A DNA stretch of 64,000 nucleotides from the NCBI RefSeq assembly GCF_007970665.1, contig NZ_CP042430.1:1550001-1614000 (forward strand). The letters are read 5' to 3'. Positions 11,125 to 20,268 of this stretch are shown one piece after another. The DNA is from Baekduia soli (GTDB taxonomy: Bacteria > Actinomycetota > Thermoleophilia > Solirubrobacterales > Solirubrobacteraceae). The translations under genes were made by a program, and so were the position numbers. The notes under the pieces were generated by a model. That model ran no database searches. It saw only the letters and a list, made by a program, of their open reading frames with translations, and was not told the origin of the DNA. Each line of letters opens with the position of its first letter. Position 1 is the first letter of the stretch.

Positions 11125-11820
11125 ATGGACGCCACGGATCCGCGGATCGCGGCGGGCCTGCAGGCCCAGGCCGGCCTGCGCCGCCAGGCGCTGGACGACG
11201 GCGCGCAGCGGCTGGGCTGGAAGGCCGGGTTCGGCACCCGGGCCGCCAAGGAGGGCTTCGGGATCTCCGGGCCCATCGTCGGCTTCATCACCGACCGCAA
11301 CCTGCTCGCCGACGGCGCGGAGTGCTCGCTGGACGGCTGGACCAAGCCGCACATGGAGCCGGAGGTCGCGGTGCGGCTCGGCCGCGACGTCGCGCCCGGC
11401 GCCACGCGCGAGGAGGCGCTGGACGCCGTGGAGGCCGTCGCGCCCGCGATCGAGCTCATCGACCTCACGTTCGCCCCGACCGACCTGGAGGCCGTCCTGT
11501 CGGGCAACGTGTTCCACCGCCACGTCGTGCTCGGCGCGTTCACGCCCGTGGGCGGCGACATCGCGCTCGGCGGCGTGCGCCTGGACGTCGAGGGTCCCGG
11601 CGAGACCTCCGAGCGAGCCGTCGACCCGTCGGGCAACCTCGGCGACCTCGCCGAGGTCGTCCGCCACCTGGCCGGGCTGCTGCCCGCCGCGGATGACGCG
11701 TTGCGGGCCGGCGACGTCGTCATCACGGGGTCGGTCATCGCCGCCGTGCCCGTGGCCGCGGGCGACCACACGACGGTCAGCGCGCCGGGCATGGGCAGCG
11801 TGAGCCTCACGCTGACCTGA
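11125..11820 (+). CDS. 2-keto-4-pentenoate hydratase / fumarylacetoacetate hydrolase-fold protein
   Basis: 231-residue protein of the FAH/MhpD fold, which catalyses hydration, decarboxylation or C-C hydrolysis of 2-oxo acids with a divalent metal. The metal-site region is recognisable (HMEPEVAVRLGRD near residues 77-89 and APAIELIDL near 112). The N-terminal segment LGWKAGFGT is typical of the 2-oxopent-4-enoate hydratase branch, as is the C-terminal GDVVITGSV followed by a short barrel strand. Slightly short for the branch (about 260 is usual). The start at 11125 (ATG) is preferred to the GTG directly before it. It stands alone between the GntR gene and a secreted protein, so its pathway cannot be told. 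Confidence 0.8.
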   Translation: MDATDPRIAAGLQAQAGLRRQALDDGAQRLGWKAGFGTRAAKEGFGISGPIVGFITDRNLLADGAECSLDGWTKPHMEPEVAVRLGRDVAPGATREEALDAVEAVAPAIELIDLTFAPTDLEAVLSGNVFHRHVVLGAFTPVGGDIALGGVRLDVEGPGETSERAVDPSGNLGDLAEVVRHLAGLLPAADDALRAGDVVITGSVIAAVPVAAGDHTTVSAPGMGSVSLTLT

Positions 11821-11943
11821 GCGCCGCGGCGTGGGCGCCGGCGCCCGCGCGTTGACAGGTCCGGTCCCAATTGCCATGTTCGGGCGGGTTCGTCTCCGTC
11901 GCCTCGACGGTGACGTGTCGACGACGGGAGACCCTGCCCTCCA

Positions 11944-13632
11944 ATGCTTGTTCATCGCTGGCTGTCGCTGCCCATCGCCGCCCTCTGCGCTGTGGTGCTG
12001 GGCGTTCCCGCCGCCTCCGCGGGCACGCCGCCGGTCGTGTGGTGGGTCCAGGCGGGCGCCACGCCCGGCGGCGACGGCAGCGCGCAGCACCCGTTCGCGA
12101 CGCTGGCCGACGTCGAGGCCGCCTCGGCCCCGGGGTCCACGATCCAGGTCCTGCCTTCGGCGCTCGCGCTGGACGGCGGGATCGCGCTCAAGCCCGGGCA
12201 GACCCTCGCCGCGGCCCCGGGCGGGATCCAGCCGCGCATGGCGGGCGACGCCCCCACGATCACCAACTCGACGGCCGGTCACCTGGACGGCGCCGCCGTC
12301 GTCGTCGCCGACCACACCGTCGTGCGCGGCCTGCGCATCGACGGCGCCTACGGGCCCGGCATCCGCGGCCGCGACGTCAACGACGTCGAGATCGACGGCA
12401 ACCTCATCACCGGCTTCGACCAGGGTCAGCGGGTGGCGGCCGTCGGCTGGCTCGGGCTCCAGTTCGCCGAGGCCGGCATCGACATCCGCGCCGCGGGCAG
12501 CACGCGATCGGTGCTCGACATCCACGACAACGAGATCGCGGCGGCCGACGGCAACGGCACCATCTTCCGGACGTCCGGGAGCGCGACGATGAACGCGCGC
12601 CTGGGCCGCAACAGCATCCACGACCTCGGCCTGGCCTCCGTCCTGCCGCAGGGCAACTTCGGCTTCGTCGAGGCCATCTTCTTCGACAGCTCCGACACGA
12701 GCAGCCTCAAGCTGCGCGTCGACGGCCTCAGCGTCGACGACATCGGGTCGGGCACGACGTCCAACGCCGACGCGATCTTCAGCACCCTTGACGGCATCTC
12801 GCAGCAGCGGGTCGACATCCGCAACTACACGTTCCGCGACAGCTCCGGCGTCGGCGGCCCGCGCGCCAGCGGCGGCGAGTTCGTCACCGGCATCCCCACC
12901 GCCACGTCCGGCAGCCGGTTCTCGCTGCGGGTCGCCGACAGCGACATCCGCGACGCCCAGGCCGAGGGCCTGCAGATCGACGACTTCTCCAAGGGCGGCG
13001 ACGTCACGATCAAGATCCTGGACACGGTCATCAGCCACGTCGGGCTCAGCCAGACGCCCGACCCCGCCGAGCACCCGCTCGGCCGCGCCGACTGCCTGGA
13101 GATCACGCCGCGCAACCCGGCGTCGGGCAGCGACTACGCCGTGACCCTGGACGGCGACCGGTTCGACGGCTGCACGGGCAACGGCGTCCAGGTCTGGAAC
13201 GGCCCCGCGACGCTGAGCGACGTCGTGGCCGCCGCCGTCGACGACCTGTCGATCGACGTGCGCGACACGGTCCTGGCCGGCAACGGCGGCGCCGGGCTGC
13301 TCGTCGACGACGTCGGGACGATCGGCGACCTCGCGTTGCGCGCCGCGCGCACGACCGTCACCGGCAACGCGACCGGCCTGGCCCTCCTCGACGCGGCGCC
13401 GGGGGCCACCGCGGCGAGCACGATCGACCTCGGCGGCGGGGACCTGGGCAGCCGCGGGCGCAACCGCATCTTCGGCAACGGCCTCGACGTGCGGGCCGCG
13501 GGGTCCTTCGCGATCGCCGCCACGCGCAACTGGTGGGGCGATCCCGCCGGCCCGGCGCCCGGGCAGCTCGCCCTGGACGGCGGCGCGACGCTGGCCACCG
13601 ACCCCCCGCTGGACCAGGACCCCCAGCCCTGA
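11944..13632 (+). CDS. Secreted right-handed parallel beta-helix repeat protein
   Basis: 562 residues. A Sec signal peptide spans about residues 1-26 (basic start, hydrophobic core, AASAG cleavage region). The mature protein opens with a pectate-lyase-superfamily-like segment (VQAGATPGGDGSAQHPFATLADVEAA), in which a tandem-domain Gly-Asp-Gly turn leads into many short strand repeats (VVRGLRIDG, DVEIDGNLITG, VLDIHDNEIAA, DVTIKILDTVISHVG). This ladder of about 20-25-residue coils is characteristic of right-handed beta-helix proteins that bind or cleave polysaccharide. The end RNWWGDPAGPAPGQL is a common C-terminal coil of the family. Catalytic residues cannot be assigned, so lyase or hydrolase activity is open. 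Confidence 0.85.
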   Translation: MLVHRWLSLPIAALCAVVLGVPAASAGTPPVVWWVQAGATPGGDGSAQHPFATLADVEAASAPGSTIQVLPSALALDGGIALKPGQTLAAAPGGIQPRMAGDAPTITNSTAGHLDGAAVVVADHTVVRGLRIDGAYGPGIRGRDVNDVEIDGNLITGFDQGQRVAAVGWLGLQFAEAGIDIRAAGSTRSVLDIHDNEIAAADGNGTIFRTSGSATMNARLGRNSIHDLGLASVLPQGNFGFVEAIFFDSSDTSSLKLRVDGLSVDDIGSGTTSNADAIFSTLDGISQQRVDIRNYTFRDSSGVGGPRASGGEFVTGIPTATSGSRFSLRVADSDIRDAQAEGLQIDDFSKGGDVTIKILDTVISHVGLSQTPDPAEHPLGRADCLEITPRNPASGSDYAVTLDGDRFDGCTGNGVQVWNGPATLSDVVAAAVDDLSIDVRDTVLAGNGGAGLLVDDVGTIGDLALRAARTTVTGNATGLALLDAAPGATAASTIDLGGGDLGSRGRNRIFGNGLDVRAAGSFAIAATRNWWGDPAGPAPGQLALDGGATLATDPPLDQDPQP

Positions 13633-13782
13633 CCCAGCGCGCCCGCGGTCGTCCTCGGGGCCTGGAGTGCGGTCGGATGGCGCAAAGGTGGGGGATGACC
13701 ACACGTTCGCGCCATCGGGCGTCGACGTGAGCGCGGACGCGCCGGTTCCGCACGTCGCTGGCACCCCAGGCGCCGCGCGCCC

Positions 13783-14376
13783 TCAGGCGGCCACCCGGCG
13801 CCTGGGCGCCGCCGGTGGGGCCGGCGTGGCCCCGGGGCCGCGCGGGGCCCGGCCCGCCAGGCGCAGGACGGCCATGGCGAGCGCCGGGGCGATCGCGATG
13901 GCCAGCATCGCCACGAACCACGCCTTGCCGGCGTCGGTGCCCTCGCCCAGGCTGTGGGCGATGCCCGCCAGCCAGGCCAGCAGCGTGAAGCGGTGCATCA
14001 CCCGCCAGCGGGCGACGCCGATCCGCGCCCGCACGTAGTAGGAGAGCCCGAGCACCACGAGCGTCCAGCCCGCCACGATGCCCAGGCTGGTCCACCAGCG
14101 CTGGTAGGAGGAGGCGAAGGGGATGAGGACGTCGGCGAGCGAGGGGTTCATGTAGGTGTCGCCCAGCAGGACGAGCCCGTGGACGGCGATCGCCACCAGG
14201 GTGGCCAGCGACAGCGCCTCGTGGACGATCCGCCGGCCGCCCAGCTTCCTGGGCAGCATCCGGCCCGCGGTCAGCAGGCCGTAGCCGACCGACGCGCTGG
14301 CCAGCGCGAGCGCCGCGGTGCCCGCGGCGCGGCTGGCGTACCAGGACGCGTGCGTCGTGGCCAGGACGGTGCTCAT
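13783..14376 (-). CDS. Ferric-reductase-like haem membrane protein
   Basis: 197-residue integral membrane protein with five to six helices. It shows the paired-histidine pattern of the ferric reductase/YedZ-type cytochrome b domain: H52 and H66 in one helix pair and H128 and H141 in the other, spaced 13-14 residues so that two b haems can be stacked across the membrane. Such proteins pass electrons across the membrane to iron, oxygen or a partner protein. There is no FAD/NAD-binding domain attached, so it must receive electrons from elsewhere. Its start overlaps the stop of the Ser-rich gene (ATGA), making the two a unit. The C-terminus is a Pro/Ala/Arg-rich tail. Confidence 0.78.
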   Translation of the reverse strand: MSTVLATTHASWYASRAAGTAALALASASVGYGLLTAGRMLPRKLGGRRIVHEALSLATLVAIAVHGLVLLGDTYMNPSLADVLIPFASSYQRWWTSLGIVAGWTLVVLGLSYYVRARIGVARWRVMHRFTLLAWLAGIAHSLGEGTDAGKAWFVAMLAIAIAPALAMAVLRLAGRAPRGPGATPAPPAAPRRRVAA

Positions 14377-14765
14377 GACGCCTGGGTGGTGACCGGCGAC
14401 GACGAGGAGGACGACGACGACGTCGAGTCCGACGCGCTCGAGGAGGAGGTCGAGCCCGACGAGGTCGAGCCCGTGGAGGCCGACGTCGGGGAGCCGGCGG
14501 CGGAGCTTGTCCTCGACCCCGTCGTGCTGCCCGAGGTCGAGGCGACCGGCACGCCGGAGGCGACGCTGGAGGTGGAGGTCTTCGTGCCGCCGACGGCGAT
14601 GACGCCGTAGGTCGCGACGAAGAGGGTCGCGGCGCCGGCGGCGATCCGGCGGCGCAGGCCGCGGGCGCGGCGCTGCTTGGCCTGCCGCAGCTGCGCGGCG
14701 CGGGCGCGGGCGGCGGCCTTGCGGGCCTGCGGGTCGTCGGTGGGGGTGCCGGGCTCGGTGTCCAT
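14373..14765 (-). CDS. Membrane-anchored Ser/Thr-rich protein
   Basis: 130 residues: a basic, Ala/Arg-rich N-terminal region (about residues 12-40), one transmembrane segment (about 41-60), then a low-complexity outer region (61-130) made almost wholly of Ser, Thr, Gly, Ala and Asp, with runs of serine near the end. The layout is that of a type II anchored protein with an extended, possibly glycosylated stalk. No domain is recognised. Tight coupling to the haem membrane protein implies a joint function, for example positioning or an electron-transfer partner in the cell wall; this is inference. Confidence 0.7.
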   Translation of the reverse strand: MDTEPGTPTDDPQARKAAARARAAQLRQAKQRRARGLRRRIAAGAATLFVATYGVIAVGGTKTSTSSVASGVPVASTSGSTTGSRTSSAAGSPTSASTGSTSSGSTSSSSASDSTSSSSSSSSPVTTQAS

Positions 14766-14858
14766 GCCCGCAGGGTCGCCGCCGCGGCTGGACCGGTGCT
14801 TGGCGTTTCCTGGGAGCCTGCTGTGGGGCTCGGCGCCCCGCCGAGCGCGCGGCGCCGG

Positions 14859-14886
14859 TTGACATGTACCGACCCACCGGTATAAA
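14859..14886 (+). promoter_or_regulatory. Candidate sigma70-type promoter of hyuA1
   Basis: TTGACA at 14859-14864 and TATAAA at 14881-14886, 16 bases apart, are an almost consensus -35/-10 pair in a very G+C-rich setting. They lie about 95 bases upstream of the hyuA1 GTG. This rules out the longer reading that would start at 14864, inside the promoter. Confidence 0.65.
14867..14882. promoter_or_regulatory. Palindromic operator overlapping the hyuA1 promoter
   Basis: TACCG-6-CGGTA, an exact inverted repeat, sits between the -35 and -10 hexamers. Its size and place are those of a TetR-family repressor site, which would block polymerase directly. A TetR gene lies at the end of the same transcript (19484), so autorepression of the hyuA1-hyuB1-tetR unit is likely. 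Seen: the repeat and its position. Inferred: the regulator. Confidence 0.55.
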
Positions 14887-14980
14887 ACTGCGCCCCTGCC
14901 GCGCGAGCGGCACGGGGAGCAGCATCAAGAGACCGCCTCGTCGAGGGGCTGTCGTACGCAGGGTCACCGAGGAGAGAGAC

Positions 14981-17098
14981 GTGAGTGCAGAGCGCGACAC
15001 CGCCGGGGTTGTGGCGGCGATCGACATCGGCGGGACGTTCACCGACTGTGTGGTCATCTCGGGCGACGGCAGCGTCGCCTACGGCAAGGCGCTGAGCTCG
15101 CCGGCCGACGACTTCCAGTCGGGGTTCTTCGGCAGCATCGAGTCCGCGGCGACCCAGGCGGGCTACTCGACCGATGAGCTGTACCGGAAGCTCACGCGCC
15201 TGATCTCGCACGGCTCGACCGTCGCGACGAACATCGTCGTGGAGCAGAAGGGCGCGCGCGTCGGCCTGCTCACGACCCGCGGCCACGAGGACACGATCCT
15301 CATGATGCGCGGCCTCGGCCGCGTCACCGGCGAACCGCCCGAGAACATCCTGCGCGTCGTCGAGACCGCCAAGCCCGACCCGATCGTCCCGCGCGAGCTC
15401 ATCCGCGGCGTGCCGGAGCGGGTCGACTCGACCGGCAACGTCGTCGTCGCGCTGAACGACGAGGTGCTCGAGCGCCAGGTTCGCGAGCTCATCGACGCCG
15501 GCTGCGAGGCCATCGCCATCTGCTTCCTGTGGTCCATCCAGAACCCCGACCACGAGCAGCGCGCCAAGGCCGTCGTGCAGCGCGTCGCGCCCGACGTCTT
15601 CGTCTCGGTGTCCCACGAGCTCACGACGGCCGTCGGCGAGTACGAGCGCACCGTCGCCGCGGTCATCGACGCGTTCGTCGGCCCGCGCACCCACCACTAC
15701 CTCTCCAAGCTCGACGGGCGCCTCGAGGGCCTGGGCTTCGGCTCGAGCCTGATGCTCATGCAGTCCCATGGCGGCATGGTCCCGCTGCAGCACGGCACGC
15801 AGCACCCGGTGCTCACGATCGGCTCCGGTCCGGTCGGCGGCATGGTCGGCACCCAGCGCCTGGCCGAGGACCTCGGCGTGCGCGACATCATCGCCACCGA
15901 CATGGGCGGCACGAGCTTCGACGTCGGCATCGTCAAGGACCTCGAGCCCGAGACCGCGGCCGAGACCGTCATCGGCAAGTACGCCTACAAGATCCCGGCC
16001 GTCGAGGTGCTGTCCATCGGGGCCGGCGGCGGGTCCATCGCCTGGATCGAGCCCCACAGCAACACCCTGCGGGTCGGCCCCCAGAGCGCGAGCTCCAACC
16101 CCGGGCCCGCCTGCTACGGCCGCGGCGGCGAGGAGCCCACGGTCACCGACGCCAACCTCGTGCTCGGCTACCTCGACCCCAAGGCGGTGTTCGGCACCTC
16201 CGGCGACCGCCAGATCCACCCCGACAAGGACCTCGCCTACGCCGCGGTCAAGCGCGTCGCCGACCCGCTCGGCCTCTCCGTCGAGGACGCGGCACTCGGC
16301 ATCGTCGAGATCATCAACGCGAAGATGGCCAACGCGCTGGAGCGCGTGGTGGTCGGCCGCGGGTTCGACCCGCGCGACTTCGCGATCCTGTCCTACGGCG
16401 GCTCGGGCCCTCTGCACGCAGCGGGCTACGCGCACGAGCTCGGCGTCGACCAGGTCATCGTGCCCGGCGAGGTGGCCTCCGTGTGGAGCGCGCTGGGCAT
16501 CGGCCTGTCCGACATCCGCTACCAGCGCCAGCGCGACGCGCAGCTCGTCTCGCCGTTCGACCCCGCAGAGCTCGAGGGCATGTACGCCGAGATGGAGTCC
16601 TCGCTGGCCGAGCAGGCCGCCGAGCACGGCGCGCCCGAGCTGCGCCGCTACGCCCGCATCCGCTACGAGTGGCAGCGCAACGAGCTCGAGGTGGCGGTGC
16701 CCAACGCCCTGGACCAGGCCGGCCTCGACGAGGCGCTGCGGACGTTCGAGAGCACCTACGAGAGCCGCTACGGCTCGGCGGCGCTGCTGCCCGAGGCCGC
16801 GCTGGAGATCGTCGCCCTGCGCGTCGAGGCCGTGCTGCCCTCGGGCACCCGGGCCTCCTCGCACACGCCGGCCTCGGCGCCGTCGTCCAACGGGCACCGC
16901 GCTTCGCGCGTCGTGCACTTCGTGCGCGGCGAGCCGGGCCAGGACACGCCGATCCACGACGGCCGCGCCCTCGCGCTCGGCGACGTGGTGCAGGGTCCGG
17001 CCGTCATCGACCTGCCCACGACGGGCATCGTCGTGCCCCCGGGCGCGCAGGTCGCCGTCTCCGACGGCGGCAACTTCATCATGACCTTCAACCGCTAG
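14981..17098 (+). CDS. hyuA: HyuA-type subunit 1 (hydantoinase A / acetone carboxylase beta family)
   Basis: 705-residue ASKHA-fold ATPase subunit of the hydantoinase/oxoprolinase/acetone carboxylase family, which activates a substrate or bicarbonate by phosphorylation. Nucleotide motifs: DIGGTFTD (15-22), SHGSTVATN, then TDMGGTSFDVG and IGAGGGSIAW. Family markers GPACYGRGG and TDANLVLGYL follow. The GTG at 14981 has a GGAGAGAG ribosome site and lies downstream of the promoter. The partner HyuB1 follows 17 bases later. HyuB1 carries an acetone-carboxylase gamma-type domain, so this pair may be an ATP-dependent carboxylase of a ketone or aromatic ketone rather than a true hydantoinase. The substrate is not determinable from sequence. 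Confidence 0.92.
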   Translation: MSAERDTAGVVAAIDIGGTFTDCVVISGDGSVAYGKALSSPADDFQSGFFGSIESAATQAGYSTDELYRKLTRLISHGSTVATNIVVEQKGARVGLLTTRGHEDTILMMRGLGRVTGEPPENILRVVETAKPDPIVPRELIRGVPERVDSTGNVVVALNDEVLERQVRELIDAGCEAIAICFLWSIQNPDHEQRAKAVVQRVAPDVFVSVSHELTTAVGEYERTVAAVIDAFVGPRTHHYLSKLDGRLEGLGFGSSLMLMQSHGGMVPLQHGTQHPVLTIGSGPVGGMVGTQRLAEDLGVRDIIATDMGGTSFDVGIVKDLEPETAAETVIGKYAYKIPAVEVLSIGAGGGSIAWIEPHSNTLRVGPQSASSNPGPACYGRGGEEPTVTDANLVLGYLDPKAVFGTSGDRQIHPDKDLAYAAVKRVADPLGLSVEDAALGIVEIINAKMANALERVVVGRGFDPRDFAILSYGGSGPLHAAGYAHELGVDQVIVPGEVASVWSALGIGLSDIRYQRQRDAQLVSPFDPAELEGMYAEMESSLAEQAAEHGAPELRRYARIRYEWQRNELEVAVPNALDQAGLDEALRTFESTYESRYGSAALLPEAALEIVALRVEAVLPSGTRASSHTPASAPSSNGHRASRVVHFVRGEPGQDTPIHDGRALALGDVVQGPAVIDLPTTGIVVPPGAQVAVSDGGNFIMTFNR

Positions 17099-17115
17099 CC
17101 CAGGAGATCACGACC

Positions 17116-19427
17116 ATGGCTTCCACCGTCGACTCCACCCGCGCCGCCCTCACCGACGAGGAGCACCGCGCCTTCTGGGACGGCGTCAACCACGCCTACA
17201 TCCCCGCGCAGGAGCTGCGCGTCCCCCCGGCCTGAAGCTGTACGACGACGCCGAGGAGGACATCGACCCGATCACCTTCGAGGTCATCCGCCACAGCCTC
17301 TGGAACGCCAACGAGGAGCACGGATCGATCATCGCCAACCTGTCGGTCTCGCCGATCTCGCTCGAGACGCGCGACTTCCAGACGGCGATCATCAGCGCCG
17401 AGGGCGAGATCCTGTTCTTCGGGCCCTACCTGCAGTACCTCGCCGGGTTCATGGACATGGTGGCCAAGTTCATCATCGAACGCCGCGGCGAGGACATCCG
17501 GCCCGGCGACATGTGGCTGGTCAACGACCCGTGGATCGGGACGGCCCACCAGCCCGACGTCAACCTCATGTGCCCGGTGTTCCAGGACGGCGAGCTGTTC
17601 TGCTGGGTGGCCAACAACGTCCACCAGAACGACATCGGCGGCACGGTCCCCGGGTCCTTCTGCACCAACGCCCAGGACATCTACTACGACCCGGTGGTCA
17701 TCCCGCCGGTGCGCATCGTCAAGAACGACGAGATCGACGTCGACATCGAGTCCTTCTACCGCCGCCAGTCGCGCACGCCGATCAACCTCGCGCTCGACCT
17801 GCGCGCGTGCATCGCGGGCAACCACGCCGCGCGCCAGCGGATCTACACGCTCATCGAGCGCTACGGCGCGCGGACGGTCAAGGGCGTGATGAACGGGATC
17901 CTGGACGCCAGCGAGTCGGCGTTCACCGCGCTGCTGGACACGATCCCCGACGGGGAGTGGAGCGAGCGCTGCTACCACGAGGTCGCCGTGACCGGCGACC
18001 GCGGCACGTACCGCATCGAGCTGCACCTCAAGAAGCAGGGGCGGTCCATCACGTTCACCAACGAGGGCACCGACCCCGAGGTCGGAGCGATCAACCTGCC
18101 CTTCGCGGCGCTGCGCGGGACGACGCTGGCCGCCATCAACGTCCTCATGCTCGCCGAGCAGATGGGCGTCATCGGCGGTGCGGCGCGCCAGGTGTCCTAC
18201 GAGCCGGTGCCCGGCACGCTCACGTGCCCCAACTACGGCGTCGCGGTCAGCCCGGCGGGCATCTACTCGACCGAGCTGAGCATGGCCATGTCCAACGCCG
18301 TGCTGAGCAAGATGCTGCTGTGCTCCTCCGACGAGGCCGTGCGCGACAAGGCCCTCTCGACGACCCCGGCGCAGTGGCACATCCACATCCACGCGGGCGT
18401 CAACCAGCGCGGCGCCTACTACGTCGGCCCGATGCTGGACGCGATCATCGGCACGACGGGCGCGACGCGCAGCGCGGACGGCACGTTCGCCAACGGCGTG
18501 TGGTGGATCCCCGAGGGCCGCGGCCCCAACGTGGAGACCTACGAGCGCGACTGGCCGATCCTGTACCTCTACCGTGGCGAGGACCAGGACTCCGGCGGCG
18601 CCGGCCGGTTCCGCGGCGGCAACGGCGGGCGCCTGGCCTACATCCCCTACAAGGGCGAGGTGGCGGTCGGCGTCTACAGCGCCGAGGGCGTGCCCAAGAC
18701 CGCCGGCCTGTTCGGCGGCAACCCCGGCAGCGTCGGCGCCACGACGCTGCTGCGCGGCAGCGACGTCGTCGCCCGCCTGGCGGCCGGCGAGCTGCCCGGC
18801 AGCGCCGCCGAGATCGAGGGGACCGTCGAGCCCGTCCAGAACAAGGGCGTCGCGCTGCCCGTCGACCACGACGCCGTCCTCGAGTGGAACTGGGGCGGCA
18901 GCGCGGGCTACGGCGACCCGCTGACCCGCGACCCGGCCCGCGTCGGGGCCGACGTCGCCGCCGGGAGCGTCGGCGTCGCCAGCGCCTCCGACACCTACGG
19001 CGTCATCGCGAGCGAGGCCGGCGAGGTCGACGCGGCCGCCACCGAGGCCCGGCGCGCCGAGCTGCGCACGGCGCGCCTGCGGGCCGCCGGCAGCGGCGAC
19101 GAGGCGGGTCCGCTGGACCTCGAGCTGCCGGCGGGCGCGGTCGTCATCGGCGAGGACATCTGGGTCAACGCCGACGACGACGCGTACTGCTGCGCGCACT
19201 GCGGCCGGCGCACCGGCGCGCTGTCGGGTGGCCACCCCAAGGAGGAGCTGCTCGTCCACCAGCACGCGATGGAGGAGATCGGCCCTCGGTTCGTGGATCC
19301 GGCGGCGTTCGTCGACGATCCGATGGTCTGGCGCGAGTACTTCTGCCCCGGCTGCGCGACGCGGCTGGCGACGGAGGTGGCGCGTCCGGACGACCCGCCG
19401 TTCGTCGAGATCCGGCTGGACCGTTAG
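17116..19427 (+). CDS. hyuB: HyuB-type subunit 1 with fused acetone-carboxylase gamma-like zinc domain, apparent frameshift
   Basis: The N-terminus (ATG 17116) ends off-frame at AQELRVPPA; the rest continues in another frame from LKLYDDAEEDIDPITFEV. The break is at a run of six C (17223-17228); one more C gives RVPPGLKLYDD and a 770-residue protein. Residues about 55-600 are the hydantoinase B/acetone carboxylase alpha fold (DIRPGDMWLVNDPWIGTAHQ, DIGGTVPGSF, DSGGAGRFRGGNGG). Residues about 670-770 form an extra domain with two zinc knuckles, C693/C696 and C744/C747 (FCPGCA), closely resembling the separate gamma subunit of acetone carboxylase. A fused alpha-gamma chain is unusual and supports carboxylase chemistry. 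Confidence 0.85.
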
Positions 19428-19440
19428 CGTTGGGCAGCGT

Positions 19441-19461
19441 GCCGGCGGCCCGACCGCCGGC
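19441..19461 (+). terminator. Hairpin after hyuB1
   Basis: An exact 8-base stem (GCCGGCGG / CCGCCGGC) with a 5-base loop lies between the hyuB1 stop and the TetR start. There is no T-run, so it could be a weak intrinsic terminator, an attenuating structure or an mRNA-stabilising hairpin. Confidence 0.4.
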
Positions 19462-19483
19462 ACGTGACCCCCCCCTCACACCG

Positions 19484-20188
19484 ATGGCCGATCCCCCCAA
19501 GCCCCCCCGGGCGCGCTACGAGGCCCGCCGCAACGCCGTCGTCGACGCGGCCGCCGCCGTGTTCGCCCGCAAGGGCTTCCACGCGACCTCCGTCGACGAC
19601 CTGGTCGAGGCGACCGGGCTGCAGCGCGGCGGCCTGTACTACTACATGAAGGGCAAGCAGGATCTGCTCATCCGGATCCACGAGCGCTTCATCGAGCCGC
19701 TGCTGGAGAACGCGCGCGAGATCGCGGCGCGGCACGAGCCGCCCGAGGTCGAGCTGCGGCTCCTGGTCCACGCGCTCATGCAGGACATCGCCGAGTACCG
19801 CGACGCGGTGACCGTCTTCCTGCACGAGTGGCGGATCATCGCCGACGGCCCGGAGTGGAAGGAGGTCCGCCGCGCGCGCCGCGAGTTCGAGGACCTCTTC
19901 GCGGGCTGCATCCGGCGCGGGACGGACTCCGGCGTGTTCCGCGAGCTCGACCAGCGCACGACGATGCGCGGCATCGTGGGCATGGTCAACTCGACCTACC
20001 AGTGGATGGACGTCCGCGGCGCCCGGACCCCGGCGGCGCTGGCCGACGCCTACGCCGACATCGTCCTGTACGGCATCGTCGCGCCGCGCGCGTCGGCGTC
20101 CGCGGCCCGCAAGAAGGCCGCCGGCGGCACCGGCGAGCGCCGGGTCGCCCCGCGGCGCAAGGCGCCCGCCCGGCGCAGCCCGGGCTGA
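19484..20188 (+). CDS. TetR family transcriptional regulator
   Basis: 234 residues. The N-terminal TetR DNA-binding domain is clear: AVFARKGFHATSVDDLVEATGLQRGGLYYYMKGKQDLL at about residues 25-62, the helix-turn-helix plus the YYY/FxxKxxL positioning helix. The C-terminal ligand domain resembles KstR/FadR-like regulators of acyl or aromatic catabolism. After about residue 205 there is an odd Lys/Arg/Ala/Pro-rich tail, probably disordered. It is the third gene after the hyuA1 promoter, whose spacer holds a fitting palindrome, so it is probably a local autoregulated repressor released by the HyuAB1 substrate. Confidence 0.88.
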   Translation: MADPPKPPRARYEARRNAVVDAAAAVFARKGFHATSVDDLVEATGLQRGGLYYYMKGKQDLLIRIHERFIEPLLENAREIAARHEPPEVELRLLVHALMQDIAEYRDAVTVFLHEWRIIADGPEWKEVRRARREFEDLFAGCIRRGTDSGVFRELDQRTTMRGIVGMVNSTYQWMDVRGARTPAALADAYADIVLYGIVAPRASASAARKKAAGGTGERRVAPRRKAPARRSPG

Positions 20189-20268
20189 CCCGCCGGGCGA
20201 CGAAGCGCCCGCCCCGATTTGGACGATCTCCAGTGGGCCGGCCGGCGGGGTCGGCACATACTCGTGCG

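Noticed and set aside
14390-14470. GAC/GAG/GTC-rich stretch as a tandem DNA repeat
   Set aside because: It is the codon-level result of a poly-Ser/Thr coding region on the minus strand, with no fixed repeat unit.
14864-14980. Longer N-terminus of hyuA1 starting at 14864
   Set aside because: This start lies within the TTGACA/TATAAA promoter, and the added residues are basic and unlike the family. The GTG at 14981 has a good ribosome site.
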